This document shows, one piece after another, positions 43,704 through 52,942 of a DNA stretch of 64,000 nt. The stretch spans positions 3,100,001 to 3,164,000 of the forward strand of contig OZ238267.1 in the NCBI GenBank assembly GCA_965178585.1, in the 5' to 3' direction. Under the pieces are notes generated by a model. That model worked only from the letters and a program-made list of their open reading frames with translations, made no database searches and had not been told where the DNA came from. This DNA is from Marifrigoribacter sp965178585 (GTDB lineage Bacteria; Bacteroidota; Bacteroidia; Flavobacteriales; Flavobacteriaceae). Each line of letters opens with the position of its first letter. Position 1 is the first letter of the stretch. Both the position numbers and the translations under genes were made by a program.

Positions 43704-44708
43704 TTAAATAAAACTTCTAAATACCGTATATCTTAAAAGCAATTCAAATAACAACAAGCCAAAAGCAGCAAGTACCAATGGTCTAAATAATTCATTATAA
43801 CTTTTATATTTAGTTTCTTCTATTTCTGTTTTTTCTAATTTATTAATCTCTTCGTAAATCTGTTCTAACTTGGTATTACTAGTCGCTCTAAAGTATTTTC
43901 CACCAGTTGTTTCTGCAATTTGTTTTAGCAAATCTTCATCTATTTCAACTTGTATATTACCATACTGAAACGATCCATTTGGTAAAATACCAATTGGTGA
44001 TAAAGCCATTCCGTTAGATCCTATCCCGATGGTATAAACTTTTATTCCAAATTCTATTGCTAATTCACTTGCAATCTTAGGGTCTATAAATCCTGAGTTA
44101 TTAACCCCATCTGTTAATAGAATAATTACTTTTCCTTTTGCACGACTTTCTTTAAGTCTATTTACTGAAGTTGCTAATCCCACTCCAATGGCAGTTCCTC
44201 CTGTAATTGTAGTATTGTATTTAATGCTCTTTAAAGAAGACAGCACAATGTTTTTATCACTTGTTAAGGGAGTTTTAGTATAGCTTTCTCCAGCATACTC
44301 TACCAATCCAAGACGGTCATTAGGTCGTGCTTGAATAAACCTAGAAGCTACCGTTTTTAAGGCTTCTAACCTATTAGGTTTTAAATCTCTAGCAAGCATA
44401 CTTGCAGATACATCGATTGCAATTACAATATCAATTCCTTTTGTCGTTTTTACACGAGTAGATTCGTCTACCGTTCTTGGTCGAGCCATGGCAACAATAA
44501 TTAATCCCAAAACAATTAAACGAAGCACAAAAAGTAATGGTCGAAGTTTTGCTAACCAGTTTTTTGAAGTATCAAATCCTTTTAAACTTGATATTTTTAA
44601 AACAGCAGTTTGTTGTTTTCGTTTCCAAAAAAACCATAGCAATAACAATGGAAGTAATAATAACAACCAGAATAATTGTGGATTTACAAATTCGAAATTA
44701 CTGCTCAT
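43704..44708 (-). CDS. batA: BatA, VWA-domain aerotolerance protein
   Basis: A 334-residue protein with N-terminal hydrophobic segments (about 10-30 and 55-80), a VWA domain (about 90-265) and a C-terminal transmembrane segment. The MIDAS motif is DIVIAIDVSASMLARDLKP (DxSxS), and LLTDGVNNSG supplies the Asp. Homologous to BatB and next to it. It overlaps the upstream BatD-like gene by 11 bp. Membrane-anchored VWA proteins of the MoxR operon class often work with the MoxR ATPase encoded upstream. Confidence 0.88.
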   Translation of the reverse strand: MSSNFEFVNPQLFWLLLLLPLLLLWFFWKRKQQTAVLKISSLKGFDTSKNWLAKLRPLLFVLRLIVLGLIIVAMARPRTVDESTRVKTTKGIDIVIAIDVSASMLARDLKPNRLEALKTVASRFIQARPNDRLGLVEYAGESYTKTPLTSDKNIVLSSLKSIKYNTTITGGTAIGVGLATSVNRLKESRAKGKVIILLTDGVNNSGFIDPKIASELAIEFGIKVYTIGIGSNGMALSPIGILPNGSFQYGNIQVEIDEDLLKQIAETTGGKYFRATSNTKLEQIYEEINKLEKTEIEETKYKSYNELFRPLVLAAFGLLLFELLLRYTVFRSFI

Positions 44709-46368
44709 TCTTTTTCTTATTTTCTTGAGTTATTTCTAACTCGATAGAATTAATAATTCGATCTTTAATCTTTTCTGAAAAACGTCCATCATCCTGATAA
44801 ACAACTAAAACCTCTTGTAAGCCGTTTTCCTGTGCAAACAATAATAGTTCGTAGGAGCTCTTTTTCTTTAATACTTTATTTTCTGAGATCTGAACATGAA
44901 AATCTCCATAGGCTTTAATCCCTTTAATTCCTTTGTCAGTTTCAAAATCATCACGCTTTACCACTAAATTTTTAGCTCCAGCTTTTTCTAATAATGCCAA
45001 TGACATATCTAAAGAAGATTCTAATTCTAACTTCTGCTCTTGACTAAATTGTATAGAGCTTACTCGGATATAAAGTGGGTCATTAATTTCGCCATAAGTA
45101 AAAAGACTTTTTCTTTTTATGACTACGCTTTTGGGTAGTAGTGAATCTTCTGTTCTAACTAAAACCTTTGGAGTTTCAATAACAATTAATGGTGAGCCAT
45201 ATTCACTTTTTATCCATCTACCCTCTGAAAGACTACGCATTTCGTTCCCAAGGGTCTTGTCTTTTAATTCATCAAAACCTTTTATACTTCCAAAAATTAC
45301 TGCTGCGAGAACAACACTTGCAACAGCTCCTAATGCAATTTTAATTCGTTTTCTTTTTAAAGCCTTTTTTCGAAGTTCCTCTAGATAAAGTTGATTTTGA
45401 AGCAATTCCTCCTCTGTAGGTTCTGGAATTATTTCTTTGGTTTCATTGATAATTTCTTCAACTACTGTCCGATCGACCTTTGCCTGACCTTCTTGCTCTT
45501 TCATTTTAGCAAACTTGATTAAATCGGCACGTTTTAAAATCTTATCAATTTTTTTGATAGTATCTGCATCGAAATCAAAGTTTCCAGAGTCTTTGTGTAA
45601 TATCAATCGTTCGATTAACTCGTTACTAGTACTTTCTAATGCAGAATCATCTACTTCTCTTCCAATATATCTTTTCAAGATTTCGGTAAGAGAAGAGTAA
45701 TATCGTTTAGAATTATCGTTTTCTAAAAAGTGGGAATGATCTAATTCTTTCAATGCCTCTATTGCCTCTTCGTAAGGAGGAAGTTGTTCCTCGGCTTCTT
45801 TTCTTTTCTTTTTTCTTCTTCTAAAAAATAAAAGAACTCCTACTGCCAATAAAATAAGAATAGGTAGCAACCAATAAATCAGGCTTTCAAAATCAAAACC
45901 AGGTTCTTCAACTTCAAAAGCGGGTTTTATATGAAACATTTTTTGTTTGGTAGTATCCACCACCACATTTGCAACCTCAACTTTTACTGAATCGGTATTA
46001 AAAGGTTTGTTATCGATAACTATTCGTTGTGAAGGAAGTGTATAACTACCGGAATCAAATTGAGTAAGGCCATATTTTTTTATTAGCCTGATTTTATCTT
46101 GAATTCTAGTAGTATCCGGATCATAGGATTCGATAACTTCCAATGGAGTAAAAGACTGCCCTTCTGGGAACAAAACCAACGCGGTAGAATCTGCCTCTAC
46201 TTGTATAGAATAGATAATCTCTTCTCCAACTCTTATTTGAGTGGTATCTATTGAAGAAGAAACCTGAGCAGTTGATATTAAACCAATAAAAAAAACAGTT
46301 AATACAACGATGCTTTTTAAAGCATTTTGAACCGATATCTTTTTTATATGTAGAATACTTTTTCTCAT
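44698..46368 (-). CDS. BatD-like/DUF4381-like membrane protein of the moxR-bat operon
   Basis: A 556-residue protein. A signal anchor (about 15-35), a beta-rich BatD-like ectodomain (about 40-155, with VSSSIDTTQIRVGEEIIYSI) and a transmembrane segment (about 165-185, LIYWLLPILILLAVGVLLFF) come first. A cytoplasmic helical region with LKRYIGREVDDSALE, a second transmembrane segment (about 345-365) and a C-terminal domain follow. It lies between the DUF58 gene and batA, as often seen in flavobacteria. It is distinct from BatD and the role is unknown. Confidence 0.8.
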   Translation of the reverse strand: MRKSILHIKKISVQNALKSIVVLTVFFIGLISTAQVSSSIDTTQIRVGEEIIYSIQVEADSTALVLFPEGQSFTPLEVIESYDPDTTRIQDKIRLIKKYGLTQFDSGSYTLPSQRIVIDNKPFNTDSVKVEVANVVVDTTKQKMFHIKPAFEVEEPGFDFESLIYWLLPILILLAVGVLLFFRRRKKKRKEAEEQLPPYEEAIEALKELDHSHFLENDNSKRYYSSLTEILKRYIGREVDDSALESTSNELIERLILHKDSGNFDFDADTIKKIDKILKRADLIKFAKMKEQEGQAKVDRTVVEEIINETKEIIPEPTEEELLQNQLYLEELRKKALKRKRIKIALGAVASVVLAAVIFGSIKGFDELKDKTLGNEMRSLSEGRWIKSEYGSPLIVIETPKVLVRTEDSLLPKSVVIKRKSLFTYGEINDPLYIRVSSIQFSQEQKLELESSLDMSLALLEKAGAKNLVVKRDDFETDKGIKGIKAYGDFHVQISENKVLKKKSSYELLLFAQENGLQEVLVVYQDDGRFSEKIKDRIINSIELEITQENKKKNEQ

Positions 46369-46377
46369 TAATTGGCT

Positions 46378-47241
46378 CTATCTATTTTTAAAATAACCCA
46401 ACATCTTTTTAACATAACTTTCATCAACTCGACATGTCAATGCTCCTGCTCCACTCTTCTGAAACGATTCTTTGAAGTAATCTGCTCTATCTAAATAATA
46501 AGATCGATAATGATTACGAACCCCTTTTGATGAAGTATTCACTAAAACCAGTTCGCCTGTTTCTTGATCTTCCATTTGCACCATTCCTAGGTTAGGAATT
46601 TGTTCTTCATTTTTATCGTAAACACGAATTCCAGTAACATCGTGTTTTCCTGAAACAATTTTTAAGGTTTCTCGATATTCATCGGTTATAAAATCTGATA
46701 GCACAAATACAATTGCTTTTTTCTTAATTACTTTCGAAAAGTATTTTAAAGCCATAGCAATATCAGTCTCTTTGCTATTAGGTTTGTGTTCTATAAGTTC
46801 CCGAATAATTCGTAAAACGTGTGATTTCCCTTTTTTAGGAGGAATAAATAATTCTATTTCATCTGAAAATAAAATCAATCCAATTTTATCGTTATTCTTT
46901 AGGGCTGAAAAAGCTAGAGTTGCAGCAATTTCCGTTACAATTTCATTTTTAAAATGACCATCAGTACCAAATAATTCTGATCCACTAATATCTACGATCA
47001 GCATTAAAGTCAATTCTCTTTCTTCCTCAAAAACTTTAATATAGGGTTCGTTGTAACGTGCTGTTACGTTCCAATCAATCGATCTAACGTCATCACCAAA
47101 TTGATATTGACGAACCTCACTAAATGTCATTCCTCGCCCCTTAAATGTACTATGATATTCTCCACCAAACATATGATCGCTTAAGCGACGTGTTTTGATT
47201 TCGATTTTCCGTACTTTTTTTAGGAGTTCTTTAGTGTCCAC
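46378..47241 (-). CDS. DUF58 protein (VWA-like)
   Basis: A 287-residue cytoplasmic protein of the DUF58 family. It has the RRLSDHMFGGEYHSTFKGRG start (about 16-35), the FSEVRQYQFGDDVRSIDWN motif that defines DUF58 (about 39-57), and a VWA-like fold with LIVDISGSELFG. DUF58 proteins are partners of MoxR AAA+ ATPases. It lies 71 bp downstream of moxR and 9 bp upstream of the next gene. Confidence 0.88.
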   Translation of the reverse strand: MDTKELLKKVRKIEIKTRRLSDHMFGGEYHSTFKGRGMTFSEVRQYQFGDDVRSIDWNVTARYNEPYIKVFEEERELTLMLIVDISGSELFGTDGHFKNEIVTEIAATLAFSALKNNDKIGLILFSDEIELFIPPKKGKSHVLRIIRELIEHKPNSKETDIAMALKYFSKVIKKKAIVFVLSDFITDEYRETLKIVSGKHDVTGIRVYDKNEEQIPNLGMVQMEDQETGELVLVNTSSKGVRNHYRSYYLDRADYFKESFQKSGAGALTCRVDESYVKKMLGYFKNR

Positions 47242-47312
47242 TTGATGTTAATGTGTTGAAATGTTGAATCTTGTGATTGTAAGGCGTTTAACCGAATAAA
47301 CAGTTAAACATT

Positions 47313-48317
47313 TTAAGGCACTTCAATTTCGTTTACAATCTTATTGATGATGTCTTCTGAAGTAATATTTTCAGCTTCTGCTTCATAAGTAATTCCAATA
47401 CGATGACGAAGCACATCGTGTACAACAGCTCTTACATCTTCTGGTATCACATATCCTCTTCGCTTAATAAATGCATAACATTTTGATGCAATTGCTAAGT
47501 TGATACTTCCCCTTGGAGAAGAACCAAAACTGATTAATGGATTTAAATCTGCCAAGTTATAATTCTCAGGAGTTCGTGTAGCGAAAATAATATCAAGAAT
47601 ATATTTCTCAATTTTTTCGTCCATATAAACTTCCCTAACTGAACTTTGAGCTCTAAGAATCTGCTTTAAAGTTACCACTTGATTTACTTGTTCAAATCCT
47701 CCACTTAAATTTTGACGAACAATTAATTGTTCTTCGGCTAATTGAGGGTATTTAATTACTGTTTTTAACATAAAACGATCCACTTGTGCTTCCGGTAATG
47801 GATAAGTACCTTCTTGCTCGATAGGATTTTGGGTTGCCATTACTAAAAATGGTTTGTCTAAAGTAAAAGTTTCATCTCCAATAGTAACTTGCTTTTCCTG
47901 CATAGCCTCTAATAAAGCCGATTGCACTTTTGCAGGAGCACGATTGATCTCATCTGCTAAAACAAAATTGGCGAAAATAGGACCCTTTTTAATGCTAAAA
48001 TCGTTGTCCTTCATGTTATAAATCATGGTACCAACGACATCGGCAGGAAGCAAATCTGGTGTAAACTGAATTCTACTAAAGTCACCGTGTACTGCTTTCG
48101 CCAGGGTATTGATTGCAAGTGTTTTTGCCAATCCTGGAACTCCTTCTAGTAAAATATGTCCTCCTCCTAGCAATCCAATAAGTAATCGCTCTACCATGTG
48201 TTTTTGACCCACAATCACTTTATTCATTTCCATTGAAAGAATGTCGATAAATGCCGATTCTTTCTCGATCTTTTCGTTTAAAGCTCCAATATCTAGAGTT
48301 GTATTTGTCTGTTCCAT
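47313..48317 (-). CDS. MoxR-type AAA+ ATPase
   Basis: A 334-residue MoxR-class AAA+ ATPase. Walker A is LLEGVPGLAKTLAIN (about 56-70) and Walker B is FVLADEINRAPAKVQSALLE (about 118-137). Sensor 1 ATQNPIEQEGTYPLPEAQVD and a sensor 2 Arg follow. MoxR ATPases act as chaperone-like remodelers that mature or activate VWA-containing partners, here DUF58, BatA and BatB. It is the first gene of the operon. No convincing promoter consensus was located within 190 bp upstream. Confidence 0.93.
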   Translation of the reverse strand: MEQTNTTLDIGALNEKIEKESAFIDILSMEMNKVIVGQKHMVERLLIGLLGGGHILLEGVPGLAKTLAINTLAKAVHGDFSRIQFTPDLLPADVVGTMIYNMKDNDFSIKKGPIFANFVLADEINRAPAKVQSALLEAMQEKQVTIGDETFTLDKPFLVMATQNPIEQEGTYPLPEAQVDRFMLKTVIKYPQLAEEQLIVRQNLSGGFEQVNQVVTLKQILRAQSSVREVYMDEKIEKYILDIIFATRTPENYNLADLNPLISFGSSPRGSINLAIASKCYAFIKRRGYVIPEDVRAVVHDVLRHRIGITYEAEAENITSEDIINKIVNEIEVP

Positions 48318-48510
48318 GTTCTTATTTTACTTAATAAATGCCTTATAATTAAGGATTGCTAAATTGAAAAATTAACATTTAAAATCTTGTTAACAATTGG
48401 TTAAAAATTAGATAAAAAATGTTATCATTAAAAGTACTTTAAATACGTATTTTTCTAATTCGAAAGAACGGACTATTATATCGTTATTTAAGCCGTTTTT
48501 TGAAAACTTT

Positions 48511-49272
48511 ATGAATATGACAAACAAAACAGCATTAATTACGGGAGCCACTTCTGGCATTGGGAAAGCAACTGCAAAAATATTTGCAAAAAATGGAATT
48601 GATTTAATTCTCTGTGGACGAAGGCAGAATAGGTTATACGAATTAGAAAACGAGTTAAAACCTTTTTGTAAAATACATACTTTAAACTTTGATGTTCGGG
48701 ACAAAGAAGCGATTTTTTCAAAAATTAAAAACCTTCCTGAAACTTTTTCAGACATAGATATTTTAATCAATAATGCAGGGAATGCACACGGATTGGACCC
48801 TTTTCAAGATGGAAAAATTGAAGATTGGGAAGCTATGTTAGACATCAACGTTAAAGGTTTGCTTTTTGTAAGTAAAGTGATACTTCCAAAAATGTTAGAA
48901 AAAGAAAGCGGACACATTATCAATATTGGATCCACCGCAGGTAAAGAAGTATATCCAAGGGGAAATGTTTATTGTGCTAGTAAATATGCAGTTGATGCTA
49001 TTAACCAAGGAATGAGAATCGATTTAAACGGAAAAGGAATTAAAGTAGGGGCTATTAATCCGGGTATGGTAGAAACTGAATTTAGTGAGGTTCGTTTTAA
49101 AGGAGATATCGATAAAGCTTCTAAAGTTTACCAAGGATTTACCCCTTTACAAGCTCAAGATATTGCTGAAATAATTTGGTTTACCGTAACTAGACCTTCT
49201 CATGTAAATATAGCTGACTTAACCGTGATGGCCTTAGATCAAGCATCCAGTACGGTTGTAAATAAAAAATAA
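48511..49272 (+). CDS. short-chain dehydrogenase/reductase (YdfG-like)
   Basis: A 253-residue classical SDR. The cofactor motif TGATSGIGKATA (about 11-22) is followed by NNAGNA (about 90-95), Ser in NIGSTAG and the catalytic YCASKYA (about 155-161). It has the INPGMVETEFS and NVHIADLTV-like (here HVNIADLTVMALDQA) pattern of NADP-dependent 3-hydroxy acid dehydrogenases of the YdfG type. Likely substrate: L-allo-threonine or serine-type 3-hydroxy acids; this is inferred. Confidence 0.83.
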   Translation: MNMTNKTALITGATSGIGKATAKIFAKNGIDLILCGRRQNRLYELENELKPFCKIHTLNFDVRDKEAIFSKIKNLPETFSDIDILINNAGNAHGLDPFQDGKIEDWEAMLDINVKGLLFVSKVILPKMLEKESGHIINIGSTAGKEVYPRGNVYCASKYAVDAINQGMRIDLNGKGIKVGAINPGMVETEFSEVRFKGDIDKASKVYQGFTPLQAQDIAEIIWFTVTRPSHVNIADLTVMALDQASSTVVNKK

Positions 49273-49276
49273 AACA

Positions 49277-50413
49277 TTGATAAATAAACGTCTTTTAATT
49301 AAAAACTTATTAGCTCATAACGATGAGAGCAGTTTTTATGATAAAAAGCGAAAAATAGATTTAGGTTCCAAAGAAGGGAAAGCCAAGTTTTTAAAACATG
49401 TTTGTGCGCTTAGTAATAGCAATCCCAAAAACAACAGTTTTATTGTAGTAGGTGTAGAAGACGAAAGTAATGCTATTAATGGAGTTGATTTTTTTGATGA
49501 TAGTAAAATTCAAAACCTCATCAATGCCTATCTCACCAACCCGCCTTTAATTACCTATGAAAATGTAGATTTCCCACATCTTCCACCACAAAAGGTAGTG
49601 GGCTTGGTAACCATACGCGCCACCGAAGAAATTACATCGTTACGAAAAAATATATGGAAGTATTGGGGTGGTTCTATTTTTATGAGAGACGGAAGTATTT
49701 CAATGCCAAAGGACTTTGATATTGTCATCAAAGATGTGAATTCAGAAATTGTAAAATCCATTGAAAATAAAGCGAAAAACAATATCGAGCATACCCTCGA
49801 TGGAGTAATTGAGTTTATTAATGATAAGCATAAATACCTACCTTCTCATTATCGTGTTTTTAAAGAACAATTTGTTGTTTGTTGGGCAGGAACAATTAAA
49901 AAAGTGAAGGAGGAAACCTATTATTCTAGAGTGGATATTGAGCTGATTAATGAGCAAGTTAGATTGTTTTATTCTACTCTTGACGAGGTAAGTATTATCT
50001 ATAATGAAAATGAGTTTAGAATTATAGAATACGTCCATTTAGGCTTAAATAACCAATACAAATATTATCCCTTAGAGGAAGTAATTATTACCTTTAATGA
50101 AAATGGATCGTATCAAATTGATACTATTTTATTATTTGAACCTCCACAATTTAATAAAAAAACATTGTATCATATTTACAATGCCAATCAGGCTATTGTT
50201 GAAAAATTGAAAAAGAACATACCCTTAAATAATACCGAAAAAATAGATTTAAAAAACCTACCTGCCACCTACCTTATTTGCTTTTTAAACAATTTTACCG
50301 ATGCCAAAGACAAGTTATTAGAAGCTAAACCTTTTTTAAAAATTCAAGATGAATCCGTATATGAATCTTATAAAGAAACGGTTCGGATTTTAAGGAAGAT
50401 GAAGTATAGTTAA
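49277..50413 (+). CDS. AlbA_2 (Schlafen-type) domain protein, TTG start
   Basis: A 378-residue protein. The N-terminal AlbA_2/Schlafen-like DNA-binding domain (about 15-140) contains LGSKEGKAKFLKHVCALSNS and SFIVVGVEDE; the C-terminal half is of unknown fold. No ATG suits the start. TTG at 49277 gives MINKRLLIKNLLAHNDESSF, which keeps the domain complete, and the gene lies 4 bp after the SDR. AlbA_2 proteins are often labelled as ATP-binding or transcriptional regulators; the exact role here is unknown. Confidence 0.78.
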   Translation: MINKRLLIKNLLAHNDESSFYDKKRKIDLGSKEGKAKFLKHVCALSNSNPKNNSFIVVGVEDESNAINGVDFFDDSKIQNLINAYLTNPPLITYENVDFPHLPPQKVVGLVTIRATEEITSLRKNIWKYWGGSIFMRDGSISMPKDFDIVIKDVNSEIVKSIENKAKNNIEHTLDGVIEFINDKHKYLPSHYRVFKEQFVVCWAGTIKKVKEETYYSRVDIELINEQVRLFYSTLDEVSIIYNENEFRIIEYVHLGLNNQYKYYPLEEVIITFNENGSYQIDTILLFEPPQFNKKTLYHIYNANQAIVEKLKKNIPLNNTEKIDLKNLPATYLICFLNNFTDAKDKLLEAKPFLKIQDESVYESYKETVRILRKMKYS

Positions 50414-50501
50414 TTTCTTTTCATTTTTGATTTTGTAACATTTTATTTGTTCCCAAGACTAACCTATTGCTTACGGAAAAGAATGATTATTACAGCTTAA
50501 C

Positions 50502-50533
50502 ATTGTATACATCTTAAGCTTTCTTTATCTTTA
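50502..50533 (+). promoter_or_regulatory. putative promoter of the SPFH gene
   Basis: ATTG (50502-50505), N20, TATCTTTA (50526-50533), 27 bp before the start at 50561; resembles TTTG-N19-TAnnTTTG. Confidence 0.35.
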
Positions 50534-50560
50534 TGCTTCAACTAAATTAAAATACTTAAA

Positions 50561-51694
50561 ATGGGAATTTTCGACAAAATTAAAGAGAAACTAAGTCACG
50601 AATTTATAGACATTATCGAATGGCTAGACTTTACTGACGATACGATTTGTTATCGTTTTGAACGTTATCAAAACGAAATTAAAAATGAAGCCAAATTAAT
50701 TGTTCGTGAAGGCCAAGTGGCGGTTTTTGTAAACGAAGGGCAATTAGCTGATGTTTTTCAACCTGGCACGTATACTTTAAACACTCAAAACCTTCCTATT
50801 TTAGCAACTCTTAAAGGTTGGAAATACGGTTTCAACAGTCCATTTAAAGCTGAAGTTTATTTTGTAAACACTACACTATTTACAGATGAAAAATGGGGAA
50901 CTAAAAACCCAATTACTTTAAGTGATGACCGTTTTGGTTTGGTAGAAATTAGAGCTTTTGGAACCTATGCTTTTAAAATTGATGATGCTGGAAAATTCAT
51001 TATCGATATCGTAGGAACCGATAACAATTTTACCAATTTTGAAATCAACGAACATTTAAAAAGCCTTATAGCAACTCGTTTTACAGATACTGCTGGAAAA
51101 GCAAATCTACCCATAGAATTATACGCAGCAAATACAACTGAACTTTCTGAAACCTGTAGAAAGGTGATGGGTCCAGAATTTTTAAGCGTGGGTATTTCTT
51201 TAGAAAAATTCTATATCGAGAATGTTTCGATGCCAGAAGATCTTAAAAAAGAAATCTTTGAGTACAGCCGAATTGATAAGTTGGATTTAGAAAAATTAAC
51301 GAAATTCAAAACAGCACAAGCTATTGAAGCTGCTGCAAAAAATGAAGGTGGAACTGCAGGAGCAGGAATGGGAATGGGAATGGGATTTGTGCTTGCACAA
51401 CAAATGGGAGGATTGATGTCACCACAAATGGGGGGACAACAAAATCCTATGCAGCAAGGAGGAACGCTTCCTCCACCCATGCCAGTTGCAGTTCAATATT
51501 ATTACTCACATAATGGTCAACAAACGGGGCCTGTGGCATTCGATCAATTAAAAGCATTGTTCGCTAATAGAACGGTAAATAAAGATTCTTTAATTTGGAA
51601 ACAAGGAATGGCCAATTGGGCGACCTTAAAAGAAATAGAAGAATTAAAAGCATTTTTAGGAGGTAATACACCACCACCACTTCCTCCTCAATAA
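50561..51694 (+). CDS. SPFH (YdjI-like) domain protein with C-terminal GYF_2 domain
   Basis: A 377-residue protein. Residues about 5-250 are an SPFH/YdjI-like (virion-core-associated) domain, with EAKLIVREGQVAVFVNEGQL and DRFGLVEIRAFGTYAFKIDD. A Gly/Met-rich linker (about 270-305) with GAGMGMGMGFVLAQQMGG follows, then a GYF_2 domain (about 315-372, YYYSHNGQQTGPVAFDQLKA). These modules bind peptides and membranes and are seen in SPFH proteins paired with zinc-ribbon membrane proteins, as here. No enzymatic role is known. Confidence 0.83.
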   Translation: MGIFDKIKEKLSHEFIDIIEWLDFTDDTICYRFERYQNEIKNEAKLIVREGQVAVFVNEGQLADVFQPGTYTLNTQNLPILATLKGWKYGFNSPFKAEVYFVNTTLFTDEKWGTKNPITLSDDRFGLVEIRAFGTYAFKIDDAGKFIIDIVGTDNNFTNFEINEHLKSLIATRFTDTAGKANLPIELYAANTTELSETCRKVMGPEFLSVGISLEKFYIENVSMPEDLKKEIFEYSRIDKLDLEKLTKFKTAQAIEAAAKNEGGTAGAGMGMGMGFVLAQQMGGLMSPQMGGQQNPMQQGGTLPPPMPVAVQYYYSHNGQQTGPVAFDQLKALFANRTVNKDSLIWKQGMANWATLKEIEELKAFLGGNTPPPLPPQ

Positions 51695-51785
51695 TATTTG
51701 TTTGTCATTTAGAAGGAGGCAGGGATAAAACTTTCATATTTGATTTTTCACCTCTTTCTGAATGACATTTAGTTTCTTTTAAACC

Positions 51786-52886
51786 ATGGAAGATCATTTT
51801 CCTAAAAAATCTGAATTAAAAAAGTCTTGCGACAATTGTGGCTCGGAACTGTTATATGCTCCCGGCACTACCGATTTAAAATGTGAATATTGTGGTCATA
51901 CCGAAACCATTGCACCTTCTGAAACTGAATTAGAAGAGCTAGAACTTAAGAAATATTTAGGTGAAATGGGACAGCAATCTCATAGTGAGGAAATCTCTAT
52001 GATTCAATGTAAAAATTGTGGTGCCAATCAACATATTGAAGAACATTATAAATCCTTGCATTGTGTGTATTGTGCAACTCCTTTGATTGTTGAGGATATC
52101 TATAAAGAAGAATGGATTGTTCCCGGCGCTGTTTTACCTTTTCAGATAGCCCAAAAAGAAGCCCATCAAATTTTTCAAAAATGGGTGAAAAGTTTGTGGT
52201 TTGCTCCTAATAAATTAAAAAAAGCAACCTTAGACCCTCAAAACACCAAAGGCTTATATGCACCTTATTGGACCTTCGATGCTCAATTATATGCAGATTA
52301 TACAGGGCAACGAGGTCAATATTATTACGTTACTAAAACGGTTGGTAGTGGAAAAAACAGAAGAACCGTACAAGAAAGAAGAACTCGTTGGTTTCCTGCT
52401 GCTGGAAGCGTAAGCGGATTTGTAGACGATACCTTAACCAAAGCATCAAAACAAAAGTCGGGGATTATCCCTAAGAAAATAGAACGTTGGAATTTAAAAT
52501 TATTAAAACCTTTTGATAGTAGTTTTTTATCTGGTTTTGTCACTGAAAAATATACCATACCCTTAAAAAGTGGTCACGAACAAGCAAAAAAGATTGCTAA
52601 CCAAATAGCAGATACTTGGTCTCGTAGAGATATTGGTGGTGACACTCAAAGAATTCACTCCTTAGATGTTCAACTCTCGGAAGAGACCTTTAAACATATT
52701 TTATTGCCTGTTTTTATAAGCTCTTATAAATTTAAAAGTAAACAGTATCACTTTTTTGTAAACGGACAATCTGGAAAATTATCTGGACAACGACCTTACT
52801 CATTTTGGAAGATATTCTTTTTTGTACTCGGTATTTTACTAGTGATTTTTATAATTTATTTCTTTTTAAGTAAAGGGAATATTTAA
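51786..52886 (+). CDS. double zinc-ribbon protein with C-terminal transmembrane anchor, SPFH partner
   Basis: A 366-residue protein. Two zinc ribbons are visible: CDNCGSEL with CEYCGHTE (about 15-37), and CKNCGANQ with CVYCATPL (about 76-97). A conserved domain with WIVPGAVLPFQIAQKEAHQI and GLYAPYWTFDAQL follows, then a single C-terminal transmembrane helix (about 341-361). Homologues are often wrongly annotated as PriA helicase. It follows the SPFH gene by 91 bp and probably acts with it at the membrane. Function unknown. Confidence 0.8.
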   Translation: MEDHFPKKSELKKSCDNCGSELLYAPGTTDLKCEYCGHTETIAPSETELEELELKKYLGEMGQQSHSEEISMIQCKNCGANQHIEEHYKSLHCVYCATPLIVEDIYKEEWIVPGAVLPFQIAQKEAHQIFQKWVKSLWFAPNKLKKATLDPQNTKGLYAPYWTFDAQLYADYTGQRGQYYYVTKTVGSGKNRRTVQERRTRWFPAAGSVSGFVDDTLTKASKQKSGIIPKKIERWNLKLLKPFDSSFLSGFVTEKYTIPLKSGHEQAKKIANQIADTWSRRDIGGDTQRIHSLDVQLSEETFKHILLPVFISSYKFKSKQYHFFVNGQSGKLSGQRPYSFWKIFFFVLGILLVIFIIYFFLSKGNI

Positions 52887-52889
52887 AAA

Positions 52890-52922
52890 AATCCTACTAA
52901 GTTTTTAAAACCTAGTAGGATT
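52890..52922. terminator. bidirectional terminator
   Basis: AATCCTACTA (52890-52899) pairs with TAGTAGGATT (52913-52922), 10 bp with a 13-nt loop, and A/T runs on both sides. It lies between two convergent genes. Confidence 0.75.
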
Positions 52923-52942
52923 ATATTTTTAAAATAAACAAT

